Assembly: GCA_030068145.1 (NCBI GenBank)
Contig: JAPJBO010000010.1
Coordinates: 248,001 to 312,000 of the forward strand
Origin: Diplonema papillatum
Taxonomy: Eukaryota; Euglenozoa; Diplonemea; Diplonemida; Diplonemidae
Length of the DNA: 64,000 nucleotides
Reading direction: 5' to 3'
How positions within the stretch are numbered: the stretch's first letter is position 1; each line of letters begins with the position of its first letter. Shown piece after piece: positions 42,186 to 52,980 of this stretch. The notes beneath the pieces were generated by a model, which searched no databases, was not told the origin of the DNA, and saw only the letters and a program-made list of their open reading frames with translations. Made by a program: the position numbers and the translations under genes.

Positions 42186-43218
42186 TCAAAGTTTAATGTT
42201 TAGGCAGAACACTGCCTCTTATTTATGTTGGGAGGGGGGGGGAGAAAAAGAGGAACAACAAAACATCGTTTGCTGAGAGCTCAGAAGTGCAATGTCAAAT
42301 TACGAATGACAAAAGGGAAGAAAAACACGAAAAGTCCCAGCACCACCTAGCAGCGCACGTAGCGCATAACGATACCCCACACAGATTACCACTACGTACC
42401 GGTAGGTCTCACACTAGCTGGGCGTGCGTGGATGGTGATATCGCGCTGTCACCTTATTTCATATTTCACTCGCTATTTTTCGACGCATACTTTGCCCGCT
42501 TCTGTCACTCGACTCCACTCGTCGCAAACTCCACCCCCGTAGCACGCATGGTGAGCGTGTAAATGAAGTGCCAAGTTTGCTCCCTTTAGCGTCGAGGCGG
42601 AAGGTGCCTTTTCCTTTTCACTTTCCCCGGCGGAGAGATCTTGTGGTATCTTGTCCGTACATGTTTGGCAAGAGCTGTTAGGGTTCTCACACGCTACTTT
42701 TTATTCGTGCGCTACCAGCAGCGCTGGGAGTGCCTCGGCTAGAATGGCTGCATGCCATGAGTGATTAGTGATGCCGTGTTCACGCGAGCTGGTGAAAACA
42801 GTTCTTCCAGGGAGGGGGTGTAGCTATTTGACTTCGCGACAATGTTGACGGGAAGGGGGAAGGCCTAGCAAACATCTCAAGTGCAAAAGTGCCGTCGGTC
42901 CAGACAATGTGACCTCGGCTGTTTTGCGAGAGAAAATGAAGGAGCAAAGCCGATGCCCCTCTGTAGGCCACAGGGAAAGAAGACAAACCCATGACAACAG
43001 CACGGGCAATGACTGGCCCTGCGGGAAGCCTCTCAGAGGATGACCTTGGTCTAAATCCGCCTACCTTTGGAGGCTAGCGGGGAGACACGGCACGAATGCC
43101 GAAGATTGGTACGGTGTTTCTTTTGTTTGTATGTTTGTAAAGGTTGGCCAGAATTCCGAGGGCGCCTTCCGCATAACACGGCCACGAAGACGAGGGATGC
43201 AGCCCTGCTATGGCGCAC

Positions 43219-43343
43219 TGTTTTTGTTGAACGCTTACGCCCGCCACTGAACCCAGATTCACCTGTGTTTCGTGACATTTACCTCCTGCGATCTTTTTCA
43301 GCTGGCAGCCTCCTACAAAGCAGGTGCTTATACAAAAAAAAAG
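43219..43343 (+). repeat. R1 repeat, copy 9 (3' part)
   Basis: It starts at TTTTTGTTGAACGC, the point where copies 12, 13 and 15 also start. It lacks the GTGTGGGCTACAGC block and ends in GCTTATAC plus an A run. Confidence 0.85.
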
Positions 43344-43467
43344 GTCGAAGTCTTCTGAGATGGGGTGTTGCGTGACAGTGAAGGAGATTCCCAACCATCA
43401 CGACAAAACCGCACCAATGATCCTTCCAGAGCCACTAGCGAAAGGGCATAGTGTGGCTCTCATGCGC

Positions 43468-43568
43468 ATGCAAATCTCCCCACTAAGGCAACAAAGAGCT
43501 GATACTGCACTTGATAGCGTTTATTGTGGTTTAGAGGTTCTTGATCTTAGCCAAAAGGCCGAGAAGGC
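43468..43568 (-). pseudogene. U2 snRNA-like 5' domain with a 24-bp insertion
   Basis: On the minus strand 43568-43540 reads CCTTCTCGGCCTTTTGGCTA then AGATCAAG, the invariant 5' domain of U2. After a 24-bp insert the sequence resumes ATCAAGTGCAGTATCAGCTC, matching the next U2 block. ATCAAG is repeated on both sides of the insert. The branch-site-pairing GUAGUA is GCAGUA here. A downstream hairpin AGAGCCAC..GTGGCTCT may be part of the same RNA. I take it as a damaged or processed U2 copy. An authentic U2 with an unusual loop is less likely. Confidence 0.6.
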
Positions 43569-43587
43569 AGGGCCTCTCGAAAGGCAG

Positions 43588-43742
43588 AGGGGAACCTACG
43601 GCGGAAGTAACGAAGCTCGCCTGAGTGTCTGGTGAAACCCCTCGTCAATACCATCCAACGGCTGAGACACGCACTGCACAATACCAGGCGCTAGCGTCGG
43701 GCAGGAGCAAGCATGGCACAGCTGTGCGCTATCTCAATCATA
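43588..43742 (+). repeat. R13 repeat, copy 2
   Basis: It shares AGGGGAACCTACGGCGG, CCAACGGCTGAGACACGCA, GCGCTAGCGTC with 48345-48505 and 20598-20718. It begins directly beside the U2-like segment. Confidence 0.7.
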
Positions 43743-45659
43743 CTGTGAAAAACACATGCGCATGTGCAAGGCCTTGGCTGAGAGATGTTGCCAAAATTGA
43801 TGTTGGGCACAATATAGAGTGAAATGGAAACCCTGCTGAGCACAGCTGCCTTTGAACGGCCGTTCGCGGCGGTAAACAAAATTTGTGGGGCACCAACCCT
43901 GAAGTCCCTCTCAGTCAGGATGAGAGCGCGCATTGTTTTTCGTGTATCGAAACTGAGCTTGAGACAGACGTGAATCGACTGCGTGGAAAATCACCGCCAG
44001 GTTCACAGCACCCAGTACTCAGTCATTTAGTTTTGGACTTGTGCTTGTTGAGGCTTCCTTTGTTTCTTGGGTTCTCCTTTTTCTTCCTCGTTGTTTTTGG
44101 GTGGGCGGAGTTGGTTTTTGTGCGAAAAAAGTACTTTTGAAGGCAGCGTAAAGCCGCAATTCTTGGGTGCAATTTCTCCTTTGACCGTAGTCCCATCGGG
44201 GTGAGCTTTCCTGCAGTGGTAGCCTAGCGGGGTGACCACCTGGTTAGTAGGGTTTTTCGTAGTGCCGGGGGAGGATTAGCCTGCTAGTGGATGATAGTGA
44301 ATATGCTCGTGAGACTAATCTTCTCCCAAACACGCTGCCAGCGTTCTCTTTCGTGTTTACAATGCCTTGTTACAACGAAAAAAAGACGGGAACTTCGAAT
44401 CAGTCACAGCTTTTACACGACGTTGCGACATCCGCATCGAAAACGGCGAAAACATGTGCCAATCTTATCAATTCCAGCCTCACGTTAGAAGCTGTTGTAG
44501 GGGCGGCCCTTTGATGCAATACCGAAAGGAATATCAACTGGCATACCGTAAACCGCCAAGTCGAATAACAACACCTGAGTTATCATTCGATTCGTCAAAT
44601 ACGAAAAAGAAATATCTCGGCGAGGCATGATGTGTCGAACACGGTGCGCCTCTGAGGGGCTCGTGCTCCGGGCAAGCGTCAAGCCCCAAGGTACGCCACC
44701 CTTTGACGTTAGGGCCAATCGGTTCCCGAACAGCTTTCCCCGGTACACTTGTGCTCGCAAAAAAAGGGGAGGTGGCGCTGTTCAACGCCAGATCCGTCCT
44801 GAAGTGGAGCTGGTGCAGCCGATCCAGCTGCCCCTCTGTAGAAGAAAACGGACACAGTCCCTGTGCGTCTTTCTATTGTCTTGTTCTCAGCAAAGACGAT
44901 GGAAAAGAAAAACGAGGGGAGGAAGGGGTGTTGTTGGCGTTCAGAACAGGTCATAGCAATACGATCTGGGTTGGCAAGAAAAACGCCGACGGGCTGGAGG
45001 GCCCGAATCGGTAATAGGCACTAGGCACTTCCGGCTCCGCAGACCAATACAAGGTGAACCCCGGGTCAAGGTTTCCGATCTCACTGCTGCCCAGCCGTTT
45101 CCACACTTAGCCTGTAACGTCCATCCCCAGGTCCAGCGGGGTGGCACGAATCTGGCGTTTGCGGCACAGTGTCAGCAATTCTGGCGGCGTTCTCCGGGAT
45201 AGGGCCGAAGCCTTCCTCCTTCTTCTGCCTAAGACGTTTGCCCCGGGTAAGGGTTGAGCTGTGTCTTCCCCTCCCGCTTCGATCCTTGTGGCGATTTTCT
45301 ACTTTTCCCCCCTTTCGGCCTTGCCGAAATCCCCTGCACAAGGTCGACCTCGAGACCCCGCAGTTTTCTTCTTTTTTTTTTCTCTCTTTTCTGTTTTACT
45401 CTGTCGTTATATCTAGGAGCTCTAAGGAACAGTTAAGGAGAACAAGGTCTTCGTTCTTTCACCCACCACCCCCCCCCCGACGACAGCTTATGTGTCGGAC
45501 TAGTCACCCAAGCGGTTGGCCCTGCTAGGCAGGGGCCTCCACGCTATTCTTTTTTGGAATGAAAGAAGACAAGAACTGTGAAAACTGCTTTTTTCGTTTC
45601 GTAATTTTCTTTCTTTTCGTGTTTCCGACGATCCCGTGGGACGTACAGATTTTCTTTTT

Positions 45660-45888
45660 TTTTTTTGTATAAGCACCTGCTTTGTAGGAAATGCTTGAGG
45701 AGACTGCCAATTGCGACAGATCAAAGGAGGTAAATGTGCTGTAGCCCACACGAAACACAGGTAAATCTGGGTATAGTGGCGGGCGTAAGCGTTCAACAAA
45801 AAAGACCCACTTTGTAGTTGTATCGTTTTCTCCCCCCTCTAGCCTCCTTCGTAATGAGCACAAGGCAGTCCCTCGAGTATTTCCCGAC
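45660..45888 (-). repeat. R1 repeat, copy 10 (minus strand)
   Basis: Full length, ending in an A tail of about 13 on the minus strand. AAATACTCGAGGGACTGCC opens the element. Confidence 0.92.
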
Positions 45889-46608
45889 GACAGCAAGTGT
45901 CAGACTAGCCCACCCGAAGGCAGTTGGTTTCTTTAGGCAGGTTTTCTCTACCGGCGGAAGTTGTTTGGGTTAGCATTTTTTTTTTTTTGGTAACCGAGGG
46001 GGGGGATGCCATACGCGCGCCCGCAAGCTGGAGTCAAGACTTGTGAGTGTGGGACTATCCTTCTTTCTGCCGGGAGGGTGCTCTTTATTATTTTTGCTTG
46101 CGTTTCCGGCTTTTTTTTTTTTTTTCGCGCTAACTTCGCATCATTTCCTGCGAGAAATCGAGTTTTTGAGCAACAGCGATGGCGTTCTGCTGGCTACAGG
46201 TAACAAAAGGGAATCGCATCATCTTACGCGATTTATGGCCCTTCTAACAGCGACGACTTTCTGGTGCATGTAAAATTTGTTGCAATAGCTACCATTTCGT
46301 GTTGAGACTGGGATCCGCCTTCGCGCACGGAAGATCGACACCCAGTCGAGCTTAACGATCCGCCTTAAAGGGGGGGTAGACCTATTATCCACCGGGTTTT
46401 TCTCACTTGGTGTGCTGTTGTTACACACACAGCGGGTGGATAGGCCCACTTCCATAAAAATTTTTCGAGACTGGAGGTCCTATGAACATGCAATGTGAAT
46501 AGCCTCTATTCGAGCCAACCCGGCTTTTCTTGCAACAATTATGAAACCGTATTGTTTTTGGACTGGATAATATCGCGGATATAACTTTTATCCCGCCTGC
46601 CAGTAGGC

Positions 46609-46678
46609 AGGGGCGTGGCAGAGTGAGCGGGTGACGGCCTTCAGGCCAGTAGGCCTGGGTTCGAATCCCGCCCTTGAC
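46609..46678 (+). other. tRNA-like segment with Pol III A and B boxes
   Basis: TGGCAGAGTGAG fits an A box. GGTTCGAATCC fits a B box. The flanking AGGGGCG and CGCCCTT would pair as an acceptor stem. The spacing is about two bases short for a regular T arm, and the anticodon arm collapses into GGCCTTCAGGCC. It is therefore a tRNA-derived (SINE-like) or degenerate tRNA sequence, not a confident tRNA gene. Confidence 0.5.
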
Positions 46679-46799
46679 ATTTTCCGGTCGAAGATTGTTT
46701 TCGAGGTTTGTTGCGTTTCGGGGTCAAATGTGCCCGAAAATTGCGTTTTTGCCGGAGTTTCTCAGTATCTCGCGGTATTTGAGCTTGCCATCACAGGCC

Positions 46800-47375
46800 A
46801 AACTTGCTACGAGAACCGAACTTTGCTTCACCAGAACTCAGCTTCGCGCGATTTTTGCTTCGTCCGAACTCAGCTGCCCCCGTACCAGAATTTAGCATCG
46901 CCCGAACTTTGCAGCGCCCGAACTTTGCTTCGCCAGAACTTAGCTTCGCCCGAGCGTTGCTTCGCCCGAACTCAGCTGCGCCCGAACTTTGCTTCACCAG
47001 AACTTAGCTCCGCCCGAACTTAGCATCACTCGAACTTATTATCGTCTGAACTGAGCTTCACCAGAACTTAGCTGCGCCCGAACTTTTGCTTCGCCGGGGG
47101 GCGGCGGGGGGGGCGCCCACCCGGGTACCAGCGCCAAACTTTTCCCGCACTCGGTGGGTCGGGGGGGGTCCGGGGGGGGTGTCCCCCCCCCGGGCACGAG
47201 CACCGACCTTGGCTTCACCCGGACTTTACCACCCTGGCCGAACTTCGCTTCGTGCCCGAACTGTTTTTTAGTACCAGCGCAGCCTGAGCGCTTAGCAACG
47301 CCCGAACTTAGCACCACTCGAACTTAGCTTCACCAGCATTGCCCGAACTTAGCTTCGCCCGAACTTTACTGTTCC
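46800..47375. repeat. Degenerate CGCCCGAACTTAGCTT array
   Basis: Units of about 16-18 bp of the form TTCGCCCGAACT(T/C)AGC recur some 25 times. A G- and C-rich insertion at 47090-47205, with several runs of 5-9 G, interrupts the array. Confidence 0.85.
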
Positions 47376-47837
47376 CCGAACTTTAACTGCTGCCTCCAGT
47401 CTCGCCACGCGCCGGCCTTAGCCGAGCGCACTTAATAACTCGCCGCGGAAAAATTAAAAAGTTAAATTTATCTCCAAAACCAGTCGACCTATTACCGTAG
47501 GATAGTAAGTCTACCCCCCCCTTTAGTTCTTCATGGACGTGCTTCAGCGGGTCGTGGAAGACAGCCACCTCCAGACGCCCGCCGCGTTCGATGCGGTATA
47601 CAGGTCAGGGCTCACAGCAGGGAGAGTGTGGATAATTGTTTTCTCTCGGGTCCGGTGTGGGCACTTGCTCCGGAGCACAGGCGGAAGGGCTGGATCTGCC
47701 GCCAGGCTGGCTCCGCCTGCAGCGACGCTCGGCGCGCACTCGACCGGCAGGGGTAAGGCGGGCACCTGTTGAGAAAATGTGGTGCCCATTTGCGTGCTAA
47801 CAGACCAGGGGCACCCCGGGACGATGGGACGGGACGG

Positions 47838-48277
47838 CAAAAATACTCGAGGGACTGCCTTGTGCCCATTGCGAAGGAGGCTAGAGGACAAAAGACAATA
47901 CAACTGCAAAGTGGTCTTTGTACCCGCAACTGAAACCAGATTTACCTGTGTTTCGTGTGGGCCACAGCACATTTACCTCCTTTGAGATTGGAATATTGTT
48001 GCGATAGTGGGGTGTGCCTGCCTTGCGCTACGTGACGCCGGACGGGTCACTCTTGGCGCGCTTCCGTCGTGGTGCAACCCGCGACGGTTGCAACTGCTGC
48101 TGGTAGCTTGTGACAATGACAGATCCGGAATCGGAGACCTCGTTCTCTCGCTTCCGGCGAGCGGCACGGCGAGATGCGGCAGTCGCCGTTGAGGGGCCGC
48201 AGTTACCTCCTTTGGGATTTCGCAAGTGGCAGTCTCCTCAAGTATTTTCTACAAAGCAGGTGCTTATACAAAAAGAA
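47838..48277 (+). repeat. R1 repeat, copy 11, split by a 215-bp insertion
   Basis: The left half is 47838-47988 and the right half 48204-48277. TTACCTCCTTTG.GATT occurs at both breakpoints. The inserted sequence is GC-rich and unrelated to R1. Confidence 0.85.
47989..48203 (-). other. GC-rich insert with coding-like tail
   Basis: On the minus strand it contains AASRRAARRKRENEVSDSGS, VIVTSYQQQLQPSRVAPRRK and RAKSDPSGVT, then a stop. This is a basic, NLS-like protein tail. The base composition resembles the coding exons rather than the flanking repeats. It may be a captured terminal exon. Confidence 0.35.
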
Positions 48278-48344
48278 AAACAAAGTAGAAGCACGACGAC
48301 GATGCCGTGCCGACACGGACACACCAACCGAGACCAGCCAATCA

Positions 48345-48505
48345 GGAAACCTCCAAGGACAGGGGAACCTTCGGCGGTGATATAACGAACTCGGTCGTGT
48401 GCCCGGCGACACTCCTCGTCGATGCAATCCAACGGCTGTGACACGCATTGCACAACCCGGGCGCTGGCGTCCGGCAGCAGGCAGGAAACAGCCGTATCTC
48501 AAAGA
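48345..48505 (+). repeat. R13 repeat, copy 3
   Basis: It shares AGGGGAACCTTCGGCGGTGA, CCAACGGCTGTGACACGCAT and GGGCGCTGGCGTCCGGCA with the other two copies. Confidence 0.7.
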
Positions 48506-48802
48506 TGAGACGAAAGGGCGTCGGTCCAACTACTCTGTCGAAGAACAAAACCACCAAACGCGACAAGAGGCCGGACCGGTGTCGAAAACCCAAAAGCGTC
48601 ACAAGCGGCAGTCTGCGACAGTTTTTCCTGGGTCTTGACGATTCCAACAGGTATCGGAATTGTGACACGTGGGGGTACAACGGGGGTCCCAAAAAAAAAA
48701 AATCACCGGATGCTCGAAAAACGTTTCTGTACTGCATTTCAAGGTCCGCACTCCATGCTGCACAGAGCCTGTGCACGGTGCGTTTTGATTTTTCCTCCAA
48801 TT

Positions 48803-48921
48803 GGATACGACCATACTCTGGTGAAAGCACCCCATCCCGCCTGATTTGGGAAGTTAAGCACCAGCAGGCCTGACTAGTACTGCGGTGAGTGATCACGTGG
48901 GAACCCCAGGTGTTGTATTCT
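48803..48921 (+). rRNA. 5S ribosomal RNA
   Basis: About 118 nt, starting GGATACGACCATACTCTGGT and ending GGTGTTGTATTC, which pairs with the start. It contains GAAGTTAAGC and AGTACTG.GGTGAGTGATCAC, the internal control region used by TFIIIA. TCTTTT follows as a Pol III terminator. All stems look intact, so I take it as functional. It is the only plus-strand gene recognised, and a single copy rather than a tandem array. I see no spliced-leader RNA gene beside it. Confidence 0.93.
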
Positions 48922-48927
48922 CTTTTC
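48921..48927 (+). terminator. Pol III terminator of the 5S gene
   Basis: A T4 run directly after the mature 3' end. Confidence 0.7.
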
Positions 48928-49505
48928 CCTTGCCCCAATTGTGCACCCCCCAAAGGGAACATCAAACAACAAACACCCTTCTTTCCTTGCTTCCCCCCCT
49001 GGCGAAGAACTGCCTGTGCTTTTGATAACACGGTTTGCTAATTCCGAACCCTCGAGTTTCCAATCGTTCCCGTCCAGCCTTGCTCTAGTGCAAGTGGACT
49101 CGGGGGGCTGAACACCCAGGGGCTGGGCCGTCCAACATACATCTCCTCGCTACAAGTCTTCGGTTCGGCGCACACACCCCGAAACACACCGAAGGTGCTC
49201 AAAGAAGCTTGCTAGAAAGAGAGAGAGAGAACACTAAAACAAGTCAAAATGTGTGGTCACGCCTCAGCAGGCCCGGGGCCTCTCCACCCAGCTGCATGTG
49301 CTCGTCGTCATCGCCACCGCTGACATTCCCGATGGAGAGTTAGAATAGAGGTATCAGAAAGTAGGCGCGAGATCAGGCAAACCTTGTGCGCTAGCTTCGT
49401 TCAACCATGAATCGAATAAACAGGGCTTGCCCCAAATTCTCGCTTTCATTTCATCAACCGTGTGACAGATATTATCTTAACCGTTTTTGCCAACGCGACC
49501 TTTAT

Positions 49506-49513
49506 CGAGAGAC

Positions 49514-49554
<41 letters not shown>

Positions 49555-49575
49555 CAGATAGAGAGAGAGAGAGAC
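49506..49575. repeat. GA microsatellite 1
   Basis: Interrupted (GA)n, preceded by GAGACAGGCAGA. Confidence 0.95.
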
Positions 49576-49987
49576 GCTTTTTCGTGAGCCAGCAAGTCAC
49601 CCCCAAGGATCCCGGTGCGTCGCAGTTTCTCAGGCGGTGGAACTTGAGAACGCACGAACCACACGGAATAACACACATGGAGGTCGATGGCATCAGGCGG
49701 CAGAGAACCGGTTCTTCGCCCCAGGACCCGCCCCACGGAAAACTAGAAACTGTCCGACGAGCGGGCGTGTGCGGCGGAGCGTACGTAGTATTGACAGATG
49801 GGACGGAGCTTGCCCAGGAGGCCGTTGGATAACTCGTCTCCAGCATGCACCCAACATGAGTGTCTGAACCACTGCTCGCGTTCTCGGCGGGGGTACATGA
49901 TCATAAGCAGCAGCATGGGCCCAGACGCGTCGCTGCTGGACACCGAGAAAAGCACTGCTCGCAATGCATTTCCGAAACGAGTTAAAG

Positions 49988-50045
49988 AAAAGAGAGAGAG
50001 AGAGAGAGAGAAGCGAGAGATAGAGAGAGAGAGAGAGAGAGACGA
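49988..50045. repeat. GA microsatellite 2
   Basis: Two (GA)n runs separated by AGCGAGAGATA, in the same orientation as the tract 450 bp upstream. Confidence 0.95.
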
Positions 50046-50671
50046 ACAGACAGACAGAAGCGAACAGAAATTTCTTGAAAGCTGGCATGTGGGTACTCAT
50101 TGGCTTGCCGATGACTCCCATCAAATTAAGGTACGAGCCCGTTTTTCTTTTTGCGGTTTCATTGAACAGCGGAGGGGGGTGTCGGCGGGCGTGTTGGCAA
50201 CGAGAAGAACCGCCAGCGATCGAATAGTCTGACAGCTCGGGCTCCGGGGAGTGCGCGGGCCTCTCCGTGCACTTCGGGGTCGTGGCACTCGCGCAGCTCG
50301 TGGATGGAGGCGGTCGTCTCAAGGTTGGCTGAACCCAAATGATGGGAAGACGGCAGCTGTCTCTGCTCCCCGTGTGGGGGTTGGGTCTTGGGATCCGTAG
50401 CTCATCCGATTCCAGCGACAAACGGGCTTCGGCGTCGCGAATCCTTGTTTGGAAACACCAGGCAGTGGCGGGGAGTTCGGCTGGGGCGGCATATCTGTTG
50501 CTGACCCGAACAACAGCCACTTGTGCGGAGCTCGGTGAGACGGGGTTTCTACAACGGTGGTTCCCCACCAGCCGGGCCTTCCATCGCACCACGCGCTAGC
50601 GCTTGATACTCGGGCTCCAAAAACGGCAGACGCCATCAGCGGCGCGGACCGGAAGGGGAAGCGGAGTACAG

Positions 50672-50823
50672 CCTCAGAAGGCTGGACTTAAAGCTGGAGT
50701 CCCAACAGCGGGCCGTCACACCCGTTTTTCGGGTGTGCATACACACACGCGTTTTGGATCCAGCACGTCCGCTCTTGGAGGAGTGCGAACCGGGCACATC
50801 CTCTTTAACTCCAGCTCCTGAGG
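50672..50823. mobile_element. R16 inverted-repeat element, copy 1 (152 bp)
   Basis: The ends are CCTCAGAAGGCTGGA and TCCAGCTCCTGAGG. CACACCCG..CGGGTGTG lies inside. A related 146-bp element is at 63723-63868. Similar CTGGAGTTAGAG and CAGCTTCTGAG pieces occur inside the hAT-like elements. Confidence 0.65.
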
Positions 50824-52379
50824 CTCGACTTCACTGTGTACGTTCTTGCCTACTCGCCCGTCCCCCACTCACCAGCGCTCGTGAACCGGGATATCAGAGA
50901 CGGCAGCTAGGTTTGCACGAGCGGTCCCTGCACGAAGGAGCTGCTGGCTCAGACCATTGGATCGTCAGGCGCGCGCGCTGCCCTTACTCAAAAAGCAGGA
51001 AAGATGGGAGAAAACGGCTTGTTTGTGTTGGCGGCAAGCTCCAGAGGCAGTGGCCCCCGGCCACGGGATTGGGTTGAATGCGAATGCGCATTCGTCTATA
51101 CTTTCAGAAGGCCGAAGGAAGGTCTTTGTCAGGGTATTTGCAAGAAAGGGTTTGAGTTGGTTTGTGCTGAACCGCCACCGTGCCCCATCTGCGCGATGGT
51201 TCGGCTGTAAATCCAGGCTCGACAGACAAGACAGCGATGGTAGTCTAGTTCTTGATCGAGGCTGTTCGTGGATCGTGACAGCCAGCGACTACCCGTGTTA
51301 GAGGGCACAAGCAATGCTTCCAGAGACCCCCACAATCCCCTGACAAACTTACACTTCTCGCTGCACCCGCCGACTGACTTCTTTGCAGTGAAGAGTTCGG
51401 CAAGAGAATCTCTTTTTCACTCAAAAAGGTGTCTTGCAAGCGGCAGTGCACCTGCTGTTCAGTTGCACTTTGTTCTGCTGTGCTGCGCGTGCTGCAGAGC
51501 CGCGTAGCGTGGTCGCCTAATAGTCACTACAATACTCGTGGATACACGAACTCGAAACCCTCCACGTCCGGCATAGTTGGTGAACACAATTGAATGTTGG
51601 CATGCCTCAAATGTCTCCCGCGGTGACTTTCGGCGAACTGTCCGGGTTTTGCTTTGTGCGCTGGTGAGCGTGTGGACTTGCCTTGCACGCTTCACTGACT
51701 TCTTAGCCGCGAACAGCTTTTCTGAAGAATATCTCCATCACGGTAATAATTTGCTCTCAGGCGCTCGCTGTGAGCCAACTCTTCTGTGGAGCCGGTCCCC
51801 ACCTCTATCCCCTGGAACTGCACGGATTTCTCCTGTCGCTGAGCAGCACGGCCGGACCCAACACGATGGCAGCCGCGTGCATGACAACAACCTCGCGGCA
51901 GGAACACGACCCGGCACTTTCCGAAGGAGAGACGGTCACCTGAGTGCCCAAAATCCGGGGTGTCGCCGCAGTTTCCTTGGCACGCCAACCTCTCACAGCC
52001 ACCACGGCGTGGGCGGACCGGCTCCTCTATTAAGATGCGCCGGCCAGATCAGTTTTCAAGACACTAACAGGCGCACACGAGTGTGCAGGGAAAGTAAGAC
52101 GCGATTCTATGACTGACCATGGGCAGCTAGGTAATGAGACAACGGAAGTTCGACTACGGAATAGCTAATTCTGAGCTGTTGAATCTGGAGAATTGTCTAC
52201 GGGGGGTATACTTTTCTGTGTGATTTTTTTGCAGAGGTCTTATGTTTTTTTGTGTTTAGTTTTTAGAGTGAAAGATTTTTGTACGTCTCAGGCGTGGTTA
52301 CGTGCGCAGATTGGTGTCAGCCGAAGCTGGCAAAGCTTCGACGCCGTTCGTTCGCGTATAAGAATGAACGCCTTCTTTC

Positions 52380-52560
52380 CAGCGTTTATTGTGGTTTAGA
52401 GGTTCGGTGTTTTAGAGTCTCCCGTTGACATTGAGGATGTGAGGCGGGTAGTATGCGGGAAGTAGGTGTGATTATACACTTTACTATGGCTAGCCAAGTT
52501 TGTAAGTGTTGCGACCGACACCAAGAAGAAATTCGCTTTGAACTTCCAGTTCGCTTTTCG
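52380..52560 (+). repeat. R4 repeat, copy 2
   Basis: It begins with AGCGTTTATTGTGGTTTAGA, whose first 24 bp are identical to the insert in the U2-like segment. It continues GGTGTTTTAGAGTCTCC and ends GCGACCGACACCAAGAAG. Confidence 0.75.
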
Positions 52561-52800
52561 TCGCCAGGGGGATCCGTGTCGTGTTTCATTCTTGTAGACG
52601 CGCAAGCATCACAAACTCAAGATGCCTGGTCGGCTTTTCTTTGCAGGAGTTGCTGTTTGTACTTGCGCGCAGAACGCGGGAACATGTTTCCATACGGGGG
52701 TTTCTGAGCACTTCCAACGGTCAGGGTGAAAGAAATCAAAGTGCTCAACACGTTGGGTACAGAGAAAGCCCAAGGCATCCTTTCACGAGGCTCCAGTAGT

Positions 52801-52980
52801 GAGCCGGTTCGTTCCTATCTCTTGAAACTGCATTGAAGTGCCTGCCGCTGTTTATCACAGGGAATCACGGTCCGCCACGGTCTATCAGGTCCATTCCTAG
52901 TCCCTAGAGCGCTGCATCGAATTGCCCGGTGCTGTATTCTTCGGTCTATCACGGTCTATCAAGAGGGGATGGACCGGCTC
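52801..52980. mobile_element. 180-bp MITE-like element, copy 2
   Basis: The ends GAGCCGGTTCGTTCC and GGATGGACCGGCTC are inverted repeats. The length equals copy 1 at 17238-17417. Confidence 0.8.

Larger units (their letters stand above)
46363..47524. mobile_element. Inverted-repeat-bounded block with tRNA-like segment and tandem array
   Basis: TAAAGGGGGGGTAGACCTAT at 46364 faces its near reverse complement, which ends at 47523 (ATAGTAAGTCTACCCCCCCC then TTTA). Within the 1.16 kb lie the tRNA-like sequence and the CCGAACTT array. I infer one mobile or amplified unit. There is no second copy in the window to confirm the borders. Confidence 0.4.
41396..48802. other. Repeat-rich region without protein genes
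   Basis: No coding sequence is supported. It contains the R8, R10, R1 and R13 copies, the U2-like segment, a tRNA-like segment and the CCGAACTT array listed separately. A poly-T run of about 26 lies at 41950-41976. From 42250 to 43200 and from 43850 to 45650 I see nothing else. Confidence 0.55.

Noticed and set aside
46609-46678. Functional tRNA gene
   Set aside because: The A and B boxes are good but the T arm and acceptor stem cannot both form, and the anticodon arm is not regular. Kept only as tRNA-like.
49407-49832. Protein with a long RE repeat
   Set aside because: It is translation of the GA microsatellite.
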